Below, one piece after another: positions 62,516-64,000 of a DNA stretch of 64,000 nucleotides. Both the position numbers and the translations under genes were made by a program. Below the pieces are notes generated by a model, which saw only the letters and a program-made list of their open reading frames with translations, was not told where the DNA came from and did no database searches. Location: the NCBI GenBank assembly GCA_025800215.1, contig JAOXSC010000195.1, positions 27,466 to 91,465 of the forward strand, read 5' to 3'. How positions within the stretch are numbered: position 1 is the stretch's first letter; each line of letters opens with the position of its first letter. Source of the DNA: Marinibacterium sp. Its GTDB lineage: Bacteria > Pseudomonadota > Alphaproteobacteria > Rhodobacterales > Rhodobacteraceae.

Positions 62516-64000
62516 TCAGACCAGACCGACGCCCAGATTGTCGTAATAGCTGATCAGCTGTTCATCGGTGGTCAGATCGAACGTGCCATCGCCGCGATCC
62601 GCCCCTTTGAGAGCGCCTGCACCGCTGCCCTGCACCACGATGTCGCCATATCCCGAAACCGACAGGCGCACGGCCCCGCCCGCTTCGTCGCTGACGGTGA
62701 TCTGGTCGCGCATGGCGCCATCAAAGATCAGCCAATCCTCGGTTGCGTCGAAGTCCGCCACCGTGTCGGCGTCGCCCGCCCCATGGCCGCTGGCAAAATC
62801 GGTGTCAAAGACAAAGGCATCGGCATCCGCGCCGCCGGTCAGGTGATCCACCCCGGCGCCGCCATTGATACGGTCGATCCCGGCTTCGCCTGCCAGAACG
62901 TCATTGCCGGCATTGCCTTCGATCACGTCATTGCCGTCACCGCCATAGATCACATTGGCCGCGTCATCCCCGATGATCCGGTCGCCAAACCCACTGCCCC
63001 TGATCTGCGCACCGGGGGTGAAATCCGCGCCAGTCTCATCGCCAAGGGTCCCCGCGGTGATGCCGATCTCATTGACCAGCAGGTCGGTCAGGGCGTCGGC
63101 ATATTTGGCATAACCCGCTTGCGTGAAATGCACGTTGTCGGGGCTCAGGTCATCGACGGTCAGCGGGTTTTCGAACAGGTGCAGGTTGGGATAGGTCGTC
63201 TGCAGATCCAGCACGGTCTGCTTGAGCCCCGGCTTGTAGGTGCCATTGCCTGCGTCCCCGACCACCGGTTGCCCGTCCACCATGCTGTACCCTTCGTTCA
63301 GGTACTGCGAATAGATCGCTGGGGCATCGCTGGTCTTGGGCGGATTGGTCGAAATCACCACATGTTTGTCGAGTGTTCCGGCCGCAGAATAGAATTCTTC
63401 GATCGCCAGCGTGGTATGCGCAAGGATGCCGGGGAAGCGATTGAAAAAGTTGATCTCCTTATAGTCATTGGTCCCCGCCATCAGCAGCATGATGTCCGGG
63501 TCATGGGTGGCCACATTGCTGGGGATGTTGGCGATCACGCTGCGCCCATCCAGGATCTTGCGAAGCGACACGCCGCTTTGCGCCGAATGGTCCCGGTCAA
63601 GCATGCGGTCCGGTCCGTCCGCCTCATTGCCGACATAGTCGATCCAGGCGCCTTCGCTCAGCAGGTTTTCGAACAGGTCCTCGCGCCAGCCTTCGGCCGT
63701 CTCAGGGTCAAAGGGAACGGTCACATCCACCAGTCCGACCGACAGGGAATCTCCGATCACCACGACCCGCGCGGCCGCCTGATAGCTGTTGTTACGCAGA
63801 TCAATGGCAAGCGCTTCGGTGCTGAACCCGAAATCGGTGATGGCCCCGGTGATCAATGTCAGCCCCGGCCCGTTCACATTTGCGGTGTTTCCGGTTGTGT
63901 CTGTTGCGGTGACGGATGTTGTGATGGGCCCGTCGGCCAGGGCCGAGAGGTCGAGCGTGACGCTGCCATCGGCGCTTAGGGCGGCTGTGAGGCTGCCCTG
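62516..64000 (-). CDS. SGNH-type esterase/lipase with Ig-like and RTX regions (5' end outside window)
   Basis: The frame is open to the window edge, so at least 494 residues are visible. In order: the end of a bacterial Ig-like domain ('SVTATDTTGNTANVNGPG'); a linking segment; an SGNH hydrolase with Ser block 'VVVIGDSLSVG', Asn in 'LLMAGTNDYKE' and the Asp/His block 'LSPDNVHFTQAGY'; nonapeptide RTX repeats ('GGDGNDVIEGNAGNDVLAGEAG'-type); and a C-terminal secretion-type region ('DADTVADFDATEDWLIFDG'). It is probably a type I-secreted carbohydrate esterase or lipase acting outside the cell. Confidence 0.9.
   Translation of the reverse strand, partial: QGSLTAALSADGSVTLDLSALADGPITTSVTATDTTGNTANVNGPGLTLITGAITDFGFSTEALAIDLRNNSYQAAARVVVIGDSLSVGLVDVTVPFDPETAEGWREDLFENLLSEGAWIDYVGNEADGPDRMLDRDHSAQSGVSLRKILDGRSVIANIPSNVATHDPDIMLLMAGTNDYKEINFFNRFPGILAHTTLAIEEFYSAAGTLDKHVVISTNPPKTSDAPAIYSQYLNEGYSMVDGQPVVGDAGNGTYKPGLKQTVLDLQTTYPNLHLFENPLTVDDLSPDNVHFTQAGYAKYADALTDLLVNEIGITAGTLGDETGADFTPGAQIRGSGFGDRIIGDDAANVIYGGDGNDVIEGNAGNDVLAGEAGIDRINGGAGVDHLTGGADADAFVFDTDFASGHGAGDADTVADFDATEDWLIFDGAMRDQITVSDEAGGAVRLSVSGYGDIVVQGSGAGALKGADRGDGTFDLTTDEQLISYYDNLGVGLV

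Overview
The window is high-GC DNA with dense, often overlapping operons. Its content points to an alphaproteobacterium of the Rhodobacteraceae/Roseobacter type: a quinohemoprotein amine dehydrogenase (qhp) operon like that of Paracoccus, NasT/NasS-controlled nitrate assimilation, RTX proteins, and an exosortase E / VPEID-CTERM locus. This placement is inferred from gene content. I saw no rRNA, tRNA, CRISPR array or insertion sequence.

Layout. (1) 1-10.3 kb: the end of a thioesterase, then a small membrane protein and a short HlyC-like toxin acyltransferase on the minus strand, divergent from a 2925-residue RTX protein. That protein has a helical head, a FrpC-like calcium module and about twelve ~141-residue RTX modules. 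(2) 10.4-19.7 kb: qhpR (AraC type) divergent from qhpG-A-D-C-B-F-E. These genes build and export a periplasmic amine dehydrogenase whose small subunit carries the CTQ cofactor and thioether cross-links. (3) 19.8-23.2 kb: a two-gene unit of a TPR-CHAT caspase-like protease and a trypsin-co-occurring-domain protein, a likely conflict or signalling module. (4) 23.4-37.8 kb: nasT-nasS, a leader RNA with two ANTAR-type hexaloop hairpins and a terminator, then nitrate ABC transporter, globin, nirB, nirD, nitrate reductase, a TrpD2-like protein and cysG. This is a complete route from nitrate uptake to ammonium, including siroheme synthesis.

(5) 37.8-42.3 kb: a MerR/short-chain dehydrogenase pair with a textbook MerR promoter, a ThDP-dependent enzyme, and a thioesterase/iron-alcohol dehydrogenase pair. 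(6) 42.6-64 kb: a cell-surface and polysaccharide region. It holds a multidomain protein with an SdrD-type domain and a probable thioester domain, a 64-residue VPEID-CTERM-like precursor, exosortase E fused to a CAAX protease, a large G8/beta-helix protein, an acyltransferase, epimerase, Gfo/Idh oxidoreductase, polysaccharide export protein, three glycosyltransferases, a sulfotransferase, a methyltransferase, and an SGNH-hydrolase/RTX protein cut by the window end.

Regions 2 and 4 both deliver ammonium (from amines and from nitrate). Regions 1 and 6 are devoted to secreted or surface-exposed proteins and a probably sulfated polysaccharide. The strongest candidates for under-described biology are the CHAT/TCD1 pair, the tiny VPEID-CTERM precursor beside its sortase, the thioester-domain surface protein, and the RTX protein paired with an acyltransferase that lacks a catalytic residue.
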